A DNA stretch of 64,000 nucleotides from Dugong dugon. Its lineage: Eukaryota > Chordata > Mammalia > Sirenia > Dugongidae. The translations under genes were made by a program, and so were the position numbers. The DNA is taken from positions 60,963,501-61,027,500 of the forward strand of contig CM057469.1 of NCBI GenBank assembly GCA_030035585.1, in the 5' to 3' direction. Shown here piece after piece: positions 12,781-24,619 of this stretch. The notes under the pieces are model-generated. The model saw nothing but the letters and a program-made list of their open reading frames with translations, searched no databases and was not told where the DNA came from. The stretch's first letter is position 1; every line of letters starts with the position of its first letter.

Positions 12781-14580
12781 GACATTATTTGCTCAATCAA
12801 GGGCTGCTCCATTCCCGACACTGTCGAGGAACAACTATTGACCCTATCAGTAACCGTAATGTTAAAACAAGCCTAACATCTTTTAAGATTTTTTTTGGTT
12901 CTGGAAGCAGTATATTCCTTGTTTATAAATTTTACTTATGCCCATTTATACTGTTACTCACAAATTGTCCCACATTGAATGAGTCCCCCTACAACTAAAG
13001 GCTCTAGAATTGCTCCAAATTGCAATACAACAGACAACCACATTAGTAACCTACCAGAGACTCCTTGACTATAGAGTTTTTAACAATCTCCTCTCATGTC
13101 TCCTGGTGGCTCTGAATCACCCATGGTGGCTAAGTTGTCCATGGATTTCTGGTCCAAGAAACTGTCCTCCTTGGCCCCAAGCTACATGTCATTAGAGTAG
13201 CAATTGCTGGTCTCATACTGGGCTTTTCTGGAATGAGAGGCTCTCTCAGGCCTCAATCTTGTAACTCTCCATATCAAGCTTCCCACTATGTCTTGGGTCA
13301 TGAAAGCAGTACCCCTTAAAGTCAACACAGCCACTGAAGCCTCTTAGTGAAAATGAAAATGATACCTACAGGATGGAGCTAAGCCTGGGCCCTCTAGCAT
13401 ATCCCACCTGTAGGAGAGGTAGCCTCCTTGCCCTTGGTCCCTTATCGGGGGGTGGAGGAGGTCCTCTTCTTCTAGAACCCTGACTACCTAAGAAGCCCCT
13501 TGGCAATAACTGAGTAGCAAAGCAAAAAAAAAAAAACCTGTTGCCATCGAGTCGATTCCAACTCAGAGAGACCCTATAGGACAGAGTAGAACCTCACCAG
13601 AGGGCTTCCAAGGAGCAGCTAGTGGATTCGAACTGCTAACCTTTGTGAGCAGCAGCTGAACGCTTAACCACTGCATCATCAGGTCTCCATATATTCATGG
13701 ATAGTAGTGTCCATGAAGTAGAAGAGCTACTTTTTATCCCTTAACTAGGACATCCATGATAAGGGATGGGATCCAAAGATGGGTACAATTGGCCAAACTT
13801 CAAGCAGTCATCTTATCACTGGATGCCCTGGGCAATAATAGGCCTCATCTGCACATTTCTACAGACTCTTGGGCCATTGTCTACAGTCTGGCAGTATGGC
13901 AGCAACAATTCTTTACCCAAGGTTGTCATCTATGGGGTAAAGAAATCCTAGAATCTCTTGCCTCATAAATACCCCAAATACAAATCAGTCACACATGCCT
14001 CTACATATATTAAAACCATAATACAAGACCTCATCAAGACACTCCTTATCCCCTTTGAAGTTCTAGGCATCATAATAGTGACCAAGATGCACACTTCACC
14101 AAAACATACAACACTGGGCTTCTGAACAAGCCATTCAAGTACTGACCACAGGCTACAGGCTTAAACAAATTCAAATTCAATTAAATGAAACAAGGCACAT
14201 TTCAGTCATCAGTCAAACATTAAAGGTGAATTGTAACAGAGCCTGACTCTATTTTTCATGTTTGACTACTCCTTCCCTTACTGTCCTCACATCTGAGCAA
14301 ATTGGTAAGAAAGTTGATGCTTCCTCGGCTGGTACCAATCAGAAATTCAAACTACAAATGCCCTGACTTGTTGCAGGAACCCTCAGTCCATCCCCAGCCC
14401 CTAACCACAACAAAAGCCAAGTCAATTGCCTCTTCCTTATCGCTCAAGCCATTTGCAGATTTGCTTGACAGCCCAAGTTGTTCTCACCCAAAGGCCTCAT
14501 TGTACTTTCTTGGCGTGTGTGAGTCATTATCAGTCTTGACATCCAAACCAAATTTGGGTGGGGTATCCATTACACATCAG
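12780..14580 (+). mobile_element. Decayed endogenous retrovirus: pol (RNase H, integrase) remnant and 3' LTR
   Basis: Near 13780-13950 a frame reads like an ERV RNase H, with ISTDSWAIVYSLAVW and GKEILE. Near 14065-14160 a frame shows the integrase-type SDQ-x-x-HFT block and a later QATGL. Frameshifts and stops are frequent, so it is non-functional. About 14232-14575 looks like an LTR: it starts TGTAACAG, has the 'tcttggcgtgtgtgagtca' type U5 segment, and ends near TTACACA. No env is seen between integrase and LTR. The class (gamma-like or ERV-L-like) is not resolved, and the start near 12780 is a guess. An AfroSINE is inserted at 13525-13688. Confidence 0.6.
13525..13688 (-). mobile_element. 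AfroSINE inserted in the ERV remnant
   Basis: Read on the minus strand it has the tRNA-like head (plus strand end aaccactgcatcatcaggtc) and the RTE-like tail (plus strand start cctgttgccatcgagtcgat), with a poly-A tail seen as A-run at 13525-13536. Confidence 0.9.
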
Positions 14581-15555
14581 TAAAGTGAACAAAATACTTC
14601 TCCCCTGAAGTATACCCAATTCATTTATTCAATCATTAGTTCTCAGTATTAAAACATATAAAGAAATAATGCAATACCTATCTCAGCCACTTAATAGCTT
14701 TTAATCTATTATGGAAAACGGCATTCCCCAAAAACATTTACCTAAGAATTAAGGGTAAAAAAAATGATTAAGTGCCAAAATTAGTGACAGAGGTAGTACA
14801 GATAAAATTGTACAAAGAAAGCATTTGATAATTTGAGCAGATTTAAAAGGATGGCCTTATGTTGAGAAGGATACCTGTGACTGAGTTCAGTAAATTTATA
14901 TCGGGTACATGTGCAAGGCACTGTGCAAGGCATATGGGATACAATAATGAATAAGATAGACATGGTTTAGAGATAACAGCCTAATTTCAAGTTTTACGTC
15001 TAATTCCTTCAGTCAGGGAGTAGCAAGTAGAAAATGAGAAATTAAGAATATGGGAATATATGGAAAACATGGAGGGCAAGGAAGACATTTTTCATGGAAT
15101 GAAATAGGTAATGGATATTATTAAATCGTTCTTGATACATTTTTTTTCTCTAATATACATACCATAAATAATATCTATTGTTATAGAGACACCAAGGAGG
15201 AGAGAAGTAAGAAAAGGTCATTAGTTGGTTTAGGAACATAGCATTGTCTATGATGTAAGCTTTTTTAACATAGGCCATCCATTTTCCATTCCTGTAAGTA
15301 TATCATAGAAGTTACTGTTGACTCTGAGAGGTGAATTTCCTAAATATTAATTTGTAATATTTAAGATTCTTCTATAAAGCATTCATAATTGTTTTGTGTT
15401 GTGGTATCCAGAAATGTTTCAAATATTTATTGAAATTATGCAAATTATATCACATTTCATATGGCTCTCCACACAACAATAACATTTTTTTTTCCTTATG
15501 AAATCATACAAATCCACCTCTGTCACTGTGCAGGAATTGAATGTTTTTCTCTTCT
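14580..15555. other. Unannotated intronic DNA
   Basis: AT-rich; no exon or confident repeat identified. Confidence 0.35.
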
Positions 15556-15559
15556 CTGA

Positions 15560-15670
15560 GGAAACCCTGGTGGCATAGTGGTTAAGAGCTATGGCTGCTA
15601 ACCAAAAGGTCAGCAGTTGGAATCCACCAGGTGCTCCTTGGAAACTATATGCGGCAATTCTACTCTGAAT
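15560..15670 (+). mobile_element. AfroSINE, 3'-truncated
   Basis: Head ggaaaccctggtggcatagt and body as far as ggcaattctactctga, then the sequence leaves the SINE. The RTE-like tail is missing, which is unusual for a retroposed copy and suggests a later deletion. Confidence 0.85.
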
Positions 15671-15679
15671 ATACAGCAT

Positions 15680-16475
15680 CTCTTCTCCCAAAATAATCCA
15701 AATGGTCTTTTAAAGAGGAAGTGGTATTAATATTATCAGCGTCAGAATTATTATTATTGTATATTTTGTAACCACTTCTTTGTAGCTCTCAAGACATTTC
15801 TTTGTTCATCTAACAGTTATTTGATGTCAACTGAATTGTCCCAAGGTATGGTTGTGTGTCAGATAGGTCAGAATCAAAATCCGGCCCAAATCAAGATTGA
15901 GTTCATCAACTTTAACTTTTGATTTATAAAGAAACTAAAAAGAGGTTTTTCATAACCAAGTGATTCTTTTCTTACCTAGAAATAACCAAATGCAAGGACA
16001 TATTTTCTTTTTACACTTACACAAAATGTCCATTTCAGATATATATGTTTGAGTTTTTACATATCATACATGCTTATATGTGTGTGTATAAAATATTCTT
16101 ATGAAGCTGAATATTTTTAGACTCAAAACTTGACTTATGAACAAACAACAAAAAGAGCAATATATAAGCATGCAAGTCCAGTATACACATATAGGCAGTC
16201 AAAGCAGTTTACATTATTAGAGTCCTGGTTTCATTGACAGCTCTGTCACCTTCATAGTATAATTTTCACTTATCATTTTCCAGAATTACAGAAGCATATT
16301 GCCTAAGGTAATGGTTTTGACAACAGGTATATGCAATGTAGAGTAGGCCAGTGGGGCTATCATTCCATCACCTCCAGCATATAACAGCCCAGGAGAAAAG
16401 ATATAAGCATAAAATTTTAAAGTTACCCCAGTGATTCTAATATGATCAGAGTACCTTCCCTGCCATGCCCAAAAC
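15680..16475. other. Unannotated intronic DNA
   Basis: No exon recognised. A TAT/TGTG-rich patch lies near 16040-16095. Confidence 0.35.
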
Positions 16476-16477
16476 AT

Positions 16478-16479
<2 letters not shown>

Positions 16480-16517
<38 letters not shown>

Positions 16518-16530
16518 TGCATGCACATGC
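16480..16530. repeat. (AC)n microsatellite followed by GCAT repeats
   Basis: About 17 uninterrupted AC dinucleotides run from 16480 to 16514, then gcatgcatgcacatgcac. Likely polymorphic. Confidence 0.95.
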
Positions 16531-17640
16531 ACAATTCCCTTCTCCATTTTAGCATTTGAGAATGACTTCCCTACAGCCTATGGCAGTTATAGATTACAGA
16601 TAGATGAGCCTGTGGAAAGTAAGTTTCTATGATAATGACTTAACTAAACAACAGATACAATTTTACTAGATTTGGTAGATATGAAAATTTATATTATATA
16701 AAGAATCTACATGAAATAGTAATATCTACCTAAGTATACTGCTGCTTACAGATCACCACTCCCTTAAGAAGACCTGGGTGACAAAGATTAATTTTATAGG
16801 TTTCCATTCACTTTTGATTTTGTAGACTTTAGCAACCATCCGACAAGGAACTGTGACTAAAGGCAAAGTGGAAGAATGGTCTACGTGCAATTTAAGACGT
16901 TAAGTGGAAAGAAAGCCATAGCTATGTTGTTAAATCAAATAGATCTGATACATTGAAATAGTATCTTTCAAATAAGTCTGCCAATGAGATTTTCATTAAG
17001 TTAAAATAAGTAAATAATGCAAGTAAGGAATGTTTTCCTAGGGTTGGGCATGAACATAATTGAAAATCAGTAGGGACAGCAAATATAGGAAAAAAGAAAT
17101 ATAAAATAAGGTAAGGAAAAGATTTGAAAGTAAAATTTTTATAAATGAGAAAGTAGAAAATTACTGATGAGCTCAGATATGTGTGTGTGAGAGAGAAAGA
17201 GAGAGGGATAGAATTGGAATGCATTTTAGATTGGTGAATATATCTGTGTTTGACAATATTACAGGTATTTATCCAAATCTCAGGAATATTCATCATTATT
17301 ATATTTACAAATTTAAGTGTATCAACACAAATATTTTTGAGACAGTACCATCCATTTAAAAAGGATGCACGAGTGAAGTGTGTTAAAATAAGGTCTGTTA
17401 TGTTAAGTACTTTGCCACATAATTACTTGCCATTAACTCAGAACAATTCACTTGACACAATTCTTTTTCTAACATATGAAGTGATTAAAATACGTTCCCC
17501 ACTTAGTCTTCACTCTGCTACATGTTAAGAATAGCCCAATTTCATATATAGCTAGTAAAAGGAGGAGCTGAGATTTAAACCTAGATCATTTGGTCCAAAT
17601 CCAGTAATCCTTTGATTAGACTAAATAACAGGATTAATGA
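16530..17640. other. Unannotated intronic DNA
   Basis: AT-rich with short purine runs (agagagaaagagagaggg near 17190). No exon seen. Confidence 0.35.
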
Positions 17641-17905
17641 TTTGTAACAGGAACAGGGACATAAATTCATAGAGACAGAAGTTCATTAGTGGTTACCAGG
17701 GGCTAGGAGGAATGGGAGAAAGGGAAGTACAGCTAAAGAGGTACTATGCTTCTGTTTAGGGTGATGAAAGAGTTTTGAAATGGATAGTGGTGATGATACA
17801 ACATGATGAATGTAATTAATGTCACTGAATATTGTATACTTAAAAATGGTTAAAATGCTAACTTTCTGTTATATATACTTTACCACAATAATTTTTTTAA
17901 AAAGT
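17640..17905 (+). mobile_element. L1 3' UTR remnant
   Basis: Classic L1M 3' UTR order: 'catagagacagaagttcatt', 'agtggttaccaggggctagg', 'gatagtggtgatgatacaac', 'acttaaaaatggttaaaatg', then 'ctttaccacaataa' and an A-rich end. Confidence 0.85.
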
Positions 17906-18200
17906 ATATATATGATATATACATTTCTATATATATACATATATATATTTAAAGTATATATATAATATAAGGAACCTTGGTGGCACAAAGGTTAAGTGCT
18001 CGCCTGTTAACCAAAAGGTTGGCGATTCGAACTCACTCAGTGGTTCTGTGGAATAAAGACCTGGCAATCTGCTCCTGTAAAGATTACAGCTTAGAAAACC
18101 CTATGGGGTAGTTCTAGCCTCTCACACGGGGTCGCTATGATTCAACAACACATATAATATGTATTTTATATATATATATATATATATACACACACGCACA
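17905..18200. repeat. TA-rich simple repeat split by an AfroSINE
   Basis: ATATAT-type runs lie on both sides of the SINE (17905-17968 and 18152-18190), ending in a short acacacgcacac run. They probably grew from the L1 poly-A/AT end and were split by the SINE. Confidence 0.8.
17970..18154 (+). mobile_element. AfroSINE, longer-body subtype
   Basis: Head aggaaccttggtggcacaaa, B-box-like 'ggcgattcgaactcactcag', then the extra middle block 'gacctggcaatctgctcctg' and 'gtaaagattacagc' that the short AfroSINEs lack. The tail ends near tatgattcaacaac. Confidence 0.88.
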
Positions 18201-19035
18201 CTAAGGATTTTAATTGTGGTAAATCAATTACACTATATTAATATCACAATATTACCAAGAGTAAAATGATGGCTTCTTCATGTCAACAAATTAAGCTATT
18301 AGAGAATAAATTCAACATTAGAGTGCTAAAGAACTCCATCACAGATTCTATTGGTCCCATAACCCTCTGTAAGGAGACCAGGCTGCATATGAAGCATACT
18401 GAAGGCTGTTTCATGTTACATGACCCCATTCCCCTGTACACACAGATGATTTCACTTAAGGTGGGCAGTTCACTCAGGGACACACAATCCACAACTGGTA
18501 AGAGACAAGCTGTTAATATGGATTGTGTGGGTCTCCAGAGGAGGGATGTCACATGGACCATGACTGAATGAATATGTTAGATCACAAGACTATGGCTTAG
18601 AAATAGCATCATCCAGAATTAACGTTCAGTGGTTAGACCAGAAAAAGGATGAACTGACGTATAACTGGAAACACCTCTGTTTTGTCCCCAGAACATTTAT
18701 TCAAATATCTAAGTAAAACTTATATATAATTCTAAACATGAAATGAATATAGAGGTCTGTATATATTAGTGTGGGTACACACACACACAGATACATACAT
18801 TTATATAAACTGATTTTCTCTCAAACAGTCCCAAGTAACTTATATAGATGGTACCCATTTAAGAATAACATCCTTTTTTAAATCATAACCTGAATATGAA
18901 TATTCTCTTGATCTATCTCTTGACATACGTCACTACTGATGGATGGAAAAATAAGAAATGATCAGATACTGCACTCATAATAATGATGTCACTTACTATT
19001 ACTAAAAGTATTAACGCCACTACTTTTATTCCTGT
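18200..19035. other. Unannotated intronic DNA
   Basis: No exon; a small (CA)n patch near 18775-18795. Confidence 0.35.
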
Positions 19036-19037
19036 CT

Positions 19038-19258
19038 TATTATGTGGTAGGCTCAGTGCTAAGTGCATTATATACATTATTTCATTTAATCTCTATAACA
19101 ATTTTGTGAGGTATGTATTACTATACCCATTTTACAGGTGAGAAACTAAAACTCAGAGCTTCTCCAAGGCCATAATACTATTATGTGGCAGAGGCAGGTC
19201 TGCTGGACTTCAAAGTCTGTGCTACTAACCAGTATACCACACGACCTTGCATTTATTG
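19038..19258 (-). mobile_element. MIR SINE, minus strand
   Basis: Reads as the complement of MIR: 'gctcagtgctaagtgcatta', 'ttatttcatttaatctctat', 'cccattttacaggtgagaaa' and a 'ggcagaggcaggtctgctgg' segment. Confidence 0.85.
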
Positions 19259-19259
19259 T

Positions 19260-20625
19260 CTACGTACCACCTTGCTAATTAAACATCTTTCCCAGAACGG
19301 CATTGCTATTAAATAGAGCCCCTGAACATTATAATGTATACCACTCATCAAACGTAGAATGAAATGTGTCCTAATGAACAATGGCACACATTATCACAAG
19401 CATCATTGAGTTCTCTCTATACTTTAAAATATGGACCAATATTCTGGATAAGGTTTCAGAATCCCTTGACACACAGAGGGGATTATTATATCACGCTAAG
19501 TAAAACAGCTTCTGAAATTATATCAGCCTGTAATCTATAAGCTTTCATGTCTCAGTCCATGTACTGAGATTAACATCATCAGGGTTCCCCAGTATAGTAG
19601 GTGAAGGATCTGTCTTGTTTTTGCAGTTGAAGAGGAAACACAAAGTATTTTTCAAATCACTTTAAAATCCACAGTCACATCTTGAAATAACTTTCGTTAT
19701 TAAGATTAATAAGAAAAATATATTAAAACATAAATACTTCAGAATTTAATCTTTACAATAGAAAGCAACAGAAAACAGTGATTAGCATGTTTTCTTTCAT
19801 GTAAATATTTTTCCATAGCATCAATTTTTGCCTTAAATTCTGTTAGTATCTGTTAATACTGAAAGAGGATAACTATTAATTATACTGCACAATTCTATTT
19901 GTATAAATTATAAATTTAAGAAATGAGCCAAGATTTTTAGACTTTTAAATACGCTGTCCATTACTTTCTCATTGCTAAGATATTTATGTATTTATATATT
20001 GATATTCTAAAAAAATCCAAATTTGATTAATATATAAACATTATTGGAGACAAAAAGGTGAAATCAATTTGCAGTTCTATTAAGTAAATACAAATACACT
20101 AACTTGAAAATACAGCATTTATAAGCATTTCAGCTTAATTGACTTGTTTTTCTTAAAAAAGAGATTTGAAATACTGAAATACTGAATTTGGTCTTGATGA
20201 TCTTTTCCCTTATTATCTCTGAATTCATATATTATACTATTTGAGAAAAAGGAAACAAACATAAAATACTTACTTGTGACGTCATTTCTCGAGACTGACA
20301 CAAAGTGAGGGAAAAAGAAATACACAAAATACAGTTTAAACAATGACTAAACATAATACATACACAAAACAACGAGCTACAAGGACGAAATATGACATGT
20401 ATCCAAATAACACTTACAGTCCAATTACGTATTTGATTATTTATCAGGGGTCTTTTCAATAAAATTAAACAAAGCATAGTTATTATTTAAAAGGGTTTTA
20501 GGAAGTTGTTCTGTTTAGATTATTTTGTGTGTGTGCGAGTGTGCTAAGATTTCTTTCTAAGATACTTGACAGAAAAAATGGTGCAAGTAGAAAAGAATTT
20601 TGGACTTTGACATTGACTACGGGAT
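19260..20625. other. Unannotated intronic DNA
   Basis: AT-rich; I see no exon or nameable repeat. Confidence 0.35.
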
Positions 20626-20629
20626 CTAA

Positions 20630-20795
20630 GGAAACCCTGAGGGCACAGTGGTTAAGAGCTATGGCTGCTACCAAAAGGTCAGCAGTTCGAATCCACCAGG
20701 TGCTCCTTGGAAACTCTATGGGGCAGCTCTACCCTGTCCTGTAGGGTCACTATGAGTTGGAATCAACTCAACGGCAATGGGTTTGGCTTTTTCTG
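20630..20795 (+). mobile_element. AfroSINE, short subtype, full length
   Basis: Head ggaaaccctgagggcacagt, 'cagcagttcgaatccaccag', 'tggggcagctctaccctgtc', and tail ending in ggcaatgggtttggcttttt. Confidence 0.93.
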
Positions 20796-20799
20796 GTTT

Positions 20800-21715
20800 A
20801 TGGGCTCTAAAACTTGAGCTTCCCAGTCAATATACTTACTTCTTGTATTATTCTTCAGTTCTAAAGAATAATAATATATTTATTTTTAAATATGCAGAAG
20901 TGAAATTTTAAACTACATTATTTGGTGTGGTATAACTCAAGTCTAACTCTATCAATTATTAACCATTGTTACAAATGCAAGCTATGTGTAATAAACACTT
21001 TTATGAGCTTCTTGAAACTGGTATTCTCAGGATTCTTGACACATGGTCCAATGTAGTAAATGTTGTTTGAGTGAACACTGGTAAACAGAACACGTAGCTA
21101 GAGTTTTGCAACTATTCTATGCTAATTCATATAAAATAATTTTAATTTAATAATTTTGCCATTTGTAATAGGTAGAATTTTATTTTAATAGTATGTTTCA
21201 AACGTTACTATCTGTTTTAAGAGTAAAGAGTTAATGACTGAGATTGGGACACTCACATGATTAATCTATTCCACTACGCACATTTTTTTTAACACTATAA
21301 AATTTATTGAAAATCAAGTTTACCAATTTTTGGGGTAACATATTCCACAAATTTATTCTGTACATGTAAAGTGGTTGGTACATCAATATACTTTTACATG
21401 ATGATTTTCTAGTTTCTCATAAAATTATCATTGGCTATAGTATACTTCAGGCAAATGGGATATTTAGTATACCAGAAAATTGGAGGCACATAGAGGTTCA
21501 CACTTTCATAACCAAAAACCTAGGGACAAATATGTTTATTCATTCAGAATTTTTCAAATTTTGGAAAGACAATACTATATCATATACTCTATAATAGTTA
21601 ACACCTACAGTGGGGTTTGGAGTAGTATTTTATAATAAAACATTAATATTTCTGTAATAGAAAGTATGAATATTCACATTAAGTGGAAAAGTAAACACTA
21701 TATGTAATCTGTGCT
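20800..21715. other. Unannotated intronic DNA
   Basis: AT-rich; nothing recognised. Confidence 0.35.
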
Positions 21716-22350
21716 GCCCATGCAGGCTGCCTCAAAGGTGCTCCCAAGATACCAAGCAAAACTACAAGACTACTAGGATGGGGATCCCATCCAGTAGCAG
21801 TAATGCCACCATGGGTGCTATGTCCATCCTGTTCGACTGAGTCATATACACAAGATACTTACACTGTGTTGGCAATAGTGAAAGCAGTGTATTACTCACA
21901 GAAAACAGACAACAAACAACAGGAACAGATTCATGGTAAGTCTGACCCCCTTGGGGATGGAATGTTGTCAGGATGAGTTGGAAACTCCTCTATGCACGCT
22001 CCAAGTTGCATGGTAGGAGAGGGACTCTGATGTCCTATATCTACCCAGTTTTATACTCTAGGGGTCAGGCAACTCACTTCAGTTAAGCACAGCTGCAGAT
22101 TTTATGGCTTAACAACCTAAGGACATTTAATAGGTGCCAGCCAGAGTTCCCCTGGCCCTGGATTGAGTTTTTATCCCCTCAACCCTGCTGCTTATCTGTG
22201 TAGAACGCCCAGCTTCAGGGTGAGCTGTGGTTTGTTCCTGAGACCTCGGGACACTAGCAGAGGAAGGAATGGGGGAAATGATGGTCATTGGGCTGCCCAT
22301 GGATGAACCTCCTTCCATAATCTCCCTACAGCTCAAGTCAGATTTGGCCA
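21715..22350. mobile_element. Possible LTR-like block, family unknown
   Basis: About 640 bp with clearly higher GC than both flanks and LTR-like phrases (for example 'gtgtattactcacagaaaac'). I could not define ends, target duplications or a family. It could also be another unclassified repeat. Confidence 0.3.
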
Positions 22351-22619
22351 TCAAATGAGTTTAGCCAGCTTTTTGGATTTAAAAATTGTGGACAAAGGAT
22401 TGTGGACTGAAATGTTTCCCTTTCTCCTTGAGATAGCATGAGTCCTTACCCATCCTATACTTGTTTTTTGAACCAAAAGAATCTAATGTTTGCAAAAATT
22501 CTTTTAAATGCACATATGTAGATGGTAGTAGAAATTCTTCTGGCATGGTGATATGCAACTAGGTAGAAAGGGGCAGATACAGCTGTATCCTACTTTCCAT
22601 AAACTGATTTTCCAGACAT

Positions 22620-22712
22620 TATGTGCACCTCCACTTTACTCTGTGCTGTGTGTGCATGTTTGTGTACGTGCACGTTTGTGTGTGTGTGCGTTTGTGTGTG
22701 TGTATTTTTCTT
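22620..22712. repeat. TG-rich simple repeat
   Basis: Interrupted GT/TGTGCG runs such as gtttgtgtgtgtgtgcgttt. Confidence 0.85.
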
Positions 22713-22996
22713 TTACTAATATAGACACCAGAAAAACTGTGATAGTGTTCCAGGTCTTTTATCAATTTTATAGATTTTGATCATGAATATTCCTTATTAT
22801 CAATTGTCTTTTCAAAGATAACTGTTAAAGTATTCAGCATTTCCCCTACCCTCACAGCCAAAGCAGTGTTATAATATACAATAACCTTATTTTGTCTACA
22901 CAGAACATGGGAAGATATAGAAGATAGGCTAAGAAATAAGGTAGAAGGAAAACCTGCATCTGCCTTTAAAATTGTTTTTAAACTCCATGAGAAAAT

Positions 22997-23186
22997 AAGG
23001 AAGACCTAACCCATTGACTAACCCGCTGCCGTCGAGTCGATTCCAACTCATAGTGACCCTACAGGACAGAGTAGAACTGCCCTGCAGGGTGTCCAAGGAG
23101 TGGCTGGTGGATTTGAACGGCTGACCTTTTGGTTAGGAGCTGTAGCTCTTAACCACTGTGCGACCAGGGCTCCAAGGAAGGCCTAG
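22997..23186 (-). mobile_element. AfroSINE with target-site duplication
   Basis: The SINE occupies 23010-23173. It is flanked by AAGGAAGACCTAA (22997-23009) and AAGGAAGGCCTAG (23174-23186), a 13-bp duplication with two differences. Tail at the left (gctgccgtcgagtcgattcc), head at the right (ccactgtgcgaccagggctc). Confidence 0.92.
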
Positions 23187-23189
23187 AAT

Positions 23190-23840
23190 CTTTGTATTAA
23201 TTTATCTCTACTACATCTTTATATAAAAAATTGGCATTTAATAGAAATTCTTCAGAGAATAAGGTAGAATTTAACCCTTAAAAGTCTAAAGAAAAATAAT
23301 CCATGAATGGGTCTAATATCACTAATTTTGTCTATAAATGTATTAGTTTTTGTTTTTATTAGTTATAAGTACTAATACTTATGACTTAAATAGTCACAAA
23401 AATTCTTATGCTTTTTGTTGGGAAAAATAGCATCTCTCATCATAATCTCACCTATTTCCCTCTCCCAGGACTCCTCTGACTGTATGTCTTTTAGCTGGAT
23501 ATGTTGGTCTTTATCTCCCTAACATGTTACATTGCTATATCTTAATTTTTCCAATTTTTACTTTTATCTATTGATTTCCCACCATGAAAGAAGAGGAAAT
23601 AATCCTTTCCACCTACCACACCACCTTTGTCATCTCCTATCATTTCAAAACAGTTCAAATGTAATTTGGTTGAACTAAAATTCAGAGCATATTATGATGA
23701 AGTATAATTTACAAATTAGCTATGTAGGAAGCATGGTTAGTATTCCTTTCTAAAGAACAAAAAATCTTTTTGATGGTAGTGATGTTATATTCCTAGAGTT
23801 AATCATTCTCATTTTATTAATTGCTTAATTTGATATATCT
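23190..23840. other. Unannotated intronic DNA
   Basis: AT-rich; no exon or clear repeat. Confidence 0.35.
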
Positions 23841-23844
23841 TGCT

Positions 23845-24040
23845 GTTGTTAGCTTTCTTTGAGTTGGACCCTGACACATGGAGTCCCCATGCAAAATGAA
23901 ACAAAATGCCGCCCACTCCTGCATCATTTCCATGATTGGTTATGGCTTGGACTGTTGTGATCCATAGGGTTTTCATTAGCTGATTTTTGGAAGCAGATTG
24001 CCAGGTCTTTCTTAGTCCATGTTAGCCTGGATATGTACTT
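23845..24040 (-). mobile_element. SINE with RTE-type tail and 'tccatagggttttcatt' body, head missing
   Basis: Starts at the left with tgctgttgttagctttcttt (the shared RTE-like end, complement) and continues gtgatccatagggttttcat, gctgatttttggaagcagat, tgccaggtctttcttagtcc. This is the body of the tRNA-Gly-headed SINE seen at 33995-34280, but the head is absent, so it is 5'-truncated. Confidence 0.75.
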
Positions 24041-24059
24041 TTCAATAATTCATTCCAAA

Positions 24060-24560
24060 CACTTTGTAAATTGTCTAATCTCTCTCTCTCTTTTTTTCTT
24101 CTTCCTTAAACTCATCCCTGCCCCTTAACTCAGCCTCTCGTAATCACTAATAAACTTTGGTCTCTGTACATTTGTCTCTTCTAGATATTTCATACAAGTG
24201 GGATCATACAATATTTATCCTTTTGAGTCTGACTTATTTCACTCAGCATAATGTTTTCAAAGTTCATCCATTTCTTAGCATGAATCAGAAATTCACTTCT
24301 CTTTATGGCTGAATAATATTCCATCATATGAGTCGGAATCAACTCAATGGCAACGGGTTTGGATTTTTTTTCTGGTATGTATATACCACATTTTGTTTTT
24401 GATCTGTTGATGGCACTAGGGTATTGTAAATAGTGCTACAATGAACGCTGGTGTACAAGTATCTGTTTGAAATCCTTGCTTTCACATCTTTTGGGTATAT
24501 ACCTAGGAGTGGAATTGCTGGATCACATGATAATTTTATGTTTAACTTTTTGAGGAATCT
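24060..24560 (-). mobile_element. L1 3' end, minus strand
   Basis: Complement of the L1 ORF2/3' UTR junction: 'catacaagtgggatcataca', 'tatttcactcagcataatgt', 'ggctgaataatattccatca', 'atacctaggagtggaattgc'. Interrupted at 24329-24372 by a SINE tail. Confidence 0.85.
24329..24372 (+). mobile_element. Very short AfroSINE tail insertion
   Basis: Only the last about 44 bp of the SINE (atgagtcggaatcaactcaa through gggtttggatttttttt) sit inside the L1, between 'attccatcat' and 'gtatgtatatacc'. Confidence 0.85.
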
Positions 24561-24570
24561 AATCTCTTTT

Positions 24571-24614
24571 TAAGACATTGAGATGTTTCAGGTAAGACAT
24601 TGAGATGTTTCAGG
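24571..24614. repeat. Perfect 22-bp tandem duplication
   Basis: The unit taagacattgagatgtttca plus gg occurs twice head to tail (24571-24592, 24593-24614) with no mismatch, suggesting a recent duplication. Confidence 0.95.
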
Positions 24615-24619
24615 AATTC

